A DNA stretch of 6,224 bases from Lachnospiraceae bacterium (GTDB taxonomy: Bacteria; Bacillota; Clostridia; Lachnospirales; Lachnospiraceae). The DNA lies in assembly GCA_017476305.1 (NCBI GenBank), contig JAFVAA010000658.1:1-6224 (forward strand). Reading direction: 5' to 3'. Shown piece after piece: positions 4,544 through 6,224 of the stretch. The first letter of the stretch is position 1. Every line of letters starts with the position of its first letter. The position numbers and the translations under genes are program-made. The notes under the pieces are model-generated. The model was not told where the DNA came from, searched no databases, and saw only the letters and a program-made list of their open reading frames with translations.

Positions 4544-6224
4544 TTAGGAACTTAACCGTTCTTTCGCAGCCTTTTCTGTTAGGTTCTTATTTGCCGTAGC
4601 GAGCATCAGCTTAATTCTGTTCAGCTGATTCACCTCACTGGCACCGGGATCGTAGTCTACAGCCACGATATTGGCACTCTGGTGCTGTCTTCTTAGCTCC
4701 TTTATGACACCCTTTCCTACGACATGGTTCGGCAGGCAGCCAAATGGCTGTGTACATACGATGTTTGGGACATCGGAGTGAATGAGCTCGATCATTTCTC
4801 CGGTCAAGAACCACCCCTCTCCGGTCTGATTTCCACAGGATACGATGGGAGAAGCATATTCTGCAAGTGTTTCAATCGGCACCGGCGGAGTAAAGCGTTT
4901 GCTTGCCTCGAAGGCGGTTCTGGCAGTCTGACGATACTTTTCCAGGTACCAGATAGCGAAGTTATTGATCCTTGCACTGCTCTTTTTCTTTCCCAGATAG
5001 TCTGCCTTAAAGTTGGCATTGTAAAGGGAATACATGAAGAAGTCTAAAAGGTCAGGGCAGACAGCTTCTGCGCCCTCTGCCTCCAAAAGCTCTACTAAAA
5101 AGTTATTGGCGAGCGGCAGAAACTTCACCAGGATCTCTCCAACGATACCAACTCTCGGTTTTTTCAGGTCTTCCTTTAGTGGGAGCTCATCAAATTCCTT
5201 TATGATGGCACGTATGTTTCTCTTAAATTCGCTTTTATTCCCACGTGTGACCGCTTTTTGTGCAATTTTGAGCCATTTTTCATGCAGGGCATTCGCAGAA
5301 CCCTTGACCGCTTCATAAGGCCTGGTGCGGTAGAGCACACGCATAAAGACATCTCCGTATATCAGGGACTGAATGGCACGGTTTGCCATTTTCAGGTTGA
5401 TATGTAGTCCCGGATTGGTTTCAATTCCGGCACTCAGGGAGATGACAGGAATCTGTCCCATCCCCGCTTTTTCCAAAGCACGTCTTATGAAGCCGATATA
5501 GTTCGTGGCACGGCAGCCACCGCCAGTCTGCGTGATGATCAGTGCCACTTTATCCAGGTCATATCTGCCGGACAGGAGTGCCTGCATGAACTGCCCCACG
5601 ACTAAGAGGGAAGGGTAGCAGGCATCGTTATTGACGTATTTTAGTCCGTAGTCCACGCATTCCTGTGTACTTGGAAGCATTTCGATATGGTATCCGCAGG
5701 ATTCTAAGGCAGGTACCAGGATATCGAAATGGATCGGAGACATCTTAGGGCATAAAATCGTATAGTCTTTCCGCATTTCTTCGGTAAAGACGATGCGGTG
5801 ATGTGCCGTATCCTTTTTTTCGGGCAGGATTTTTTTTCGTTCTCTGTCCTTTACTGCAGCCAGAAGAGAACGGATACGGATTCTGGCTGCCCCCAGATTA
5901 TTCACTTCATCTATTTTCAATACGGTATAGATTTTATTCTGCTTCGTCAAAATGTCACTGACCTGGTCCGTGGTCACGGCATCCAGTCCGCAGCCAAAGG
6001 AATTCAGCTGTACGAGGTCTAAATCCGCTCTGGTGCTGACGAAGGAAGCGGCGCGGTAAAGGCGGGAGTGATACATCCACTGGTCCATCACGATAGTCGG
6101 ACGGTCTACCTCACCAAGTTCTGAAACGCTGTCCTCGGTCAGCACGGCGACACCGAAAGAGGTGATCATCTCCGGGAGACCGTGATTGATCTCCGGATCG
6201 ATGTGGTACTGTCTTCCGGAAAGG
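4544..6224 (-). CDS. 2-hydroxyacyl-CoA dehydratase/activase-related protein, C-terminal part
   Basis: The frame ends at TAA (complement of 4544-4546) and stays open to the right edge, so about 559 C-terminal residues are visible and the N-terminus is missing. An internal ATG at 6169 is not the start: the 18 codons before it read as continuous family sequence ([10 protein letters not shown]). The visible part matches the DUF2229/HgdB-like half of large clostridial proteins, commonly about 1,400 residues, whose N-terminal half is a BadF/HgdC-type ATPase activator. Cys-containing family motifs are seen, in order: [34 protein letters not shown] and [11 protein letters not shown]. Several of these cysteines are likely [4Fe-4S] ligands. 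HgdC/HgdAB systems use ATP-driven electron injection for radical dehydration of 2-hydroxyacyl-CoA. The substrate of this fused family is not established, and no fermentation genes flank it here. It is convergent with the LRR gene. Confidence 0.9.
   Translation of the reverse strand, partial: LSGRQYHIDPEINHGLPEMITSFGVAVLTEDSVSELGEVDRPTIVMDQWMYHSRLYRAASFVSTRADLDLVQLNSFGCGLDAVTTDQVSDILTKQNKIYTVLKIDEVNNLGAARIRIRSLLAAVKDRERKKILPEKKDTAHHRIVFTEEMRKDYTILCPKMSPIHFDILVPALESCGYHIEMLPSTQECVDYGLKYVNNDACYPSLLVVGQFMQALLSGRYDLDKVALIITQTGGGCRATNYIGFIRRALEKAGMGQIPVISLSAGIETNPGLHINLKMANRAIQSLIYGDVFMRVLYRTRPYEAVKGSANALHEKWLKIAQKAVTRGNKSEFKRNIRAIIKEFDELPLKEDLKKPRVGIVGEILVKFLPLANNFLVELLEAEGAEAVCPDLLDFFMYSLYNANFKADYLGKKKSSARINNFAIWYLEKYRQTARTAFEASKRFTPPVPIETLAEYASPIVSCGNQTGEGWFLTGEMIELIHSDVPNIVCTQPFGCLPNHVVGKGVIKELRRQHQSANIVAVDYDPGASEVNQLNRIKLMLATANKNLTEKAAKERLSS

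Noticed and set aside
4724..5318. Open frames on the plus strand inside the dehydratase-type gene
   Set aside because: They are antisense to a well-supported coding frame, have no ribosome sites and show no recognisable protein features.

Overview
The window looks like chromosomal DNA from an anaerobic Firmicute, most likely a gut Lachnospiraceae. The reasons are the very large 2-hydroxyacyl-CoA dehydratase/activase-type protein, the clostridial CPBP membrane protein, strong GGAGG-type ribosome sites and compact intrinsic terminators. I cannot name the genus. No RNA genes, CRISPR array or insertion sequence is visible.

Layout. Positions 1-756 (+) hold the 3' part of a gene for an EAL-domain cyclic-di-GMP phosphodiesterase, closed by an intrinsic terminator at 791-819. 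A 290-base intergenic stretch follows, with two hairpins that may belong to a dispersed repeat and a good sigma-A-type promoter at 965-994. This promoter drives a second, complete EAL gene (1047-1874), a tandem paralogue about 76% identical to the first. Next come a small membrane ORF (1923-2093) and a CPBP-family membrane protein gene (2094-3140). These two are in the same frame and separated by one TAA, so they probably represent one CPBP gene split by a nonsense codon. A secreted protein gene (3205-4467) follows, encoding a signal peptide, a Big_2-like Ig domain, a Pro/Thr linker and about eight 21-residue leucine-rich repeats. A bidirectional terminator hairpin (4468-4524) separates it from a convergent gene (6224-4544, minus strand) that encodes the C-terminal part of a large acyl-CoA dehydratase/activase-related iron-sulfur protein and runs off the right edge.

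How the genes fit together. The two EAL proteins would lower cyclic-di-GMP, which in clostridia often controls the choice between motile and surface-attached states. The secreted LRR protein is a plausible surface or secreted effector, but nothing here ties it directly to cyclic-di-GMP. The most interesting points are a 57-residue block that is identical in the two EAL proteins despite 24 synonymous codon differences, a Gly-to-Trp change in the catalytic loop of the second EAL protein, and a CPBP gene with both an internal stop and a missing motif-2 histidine. I did not find a convincing new multi-gene system.
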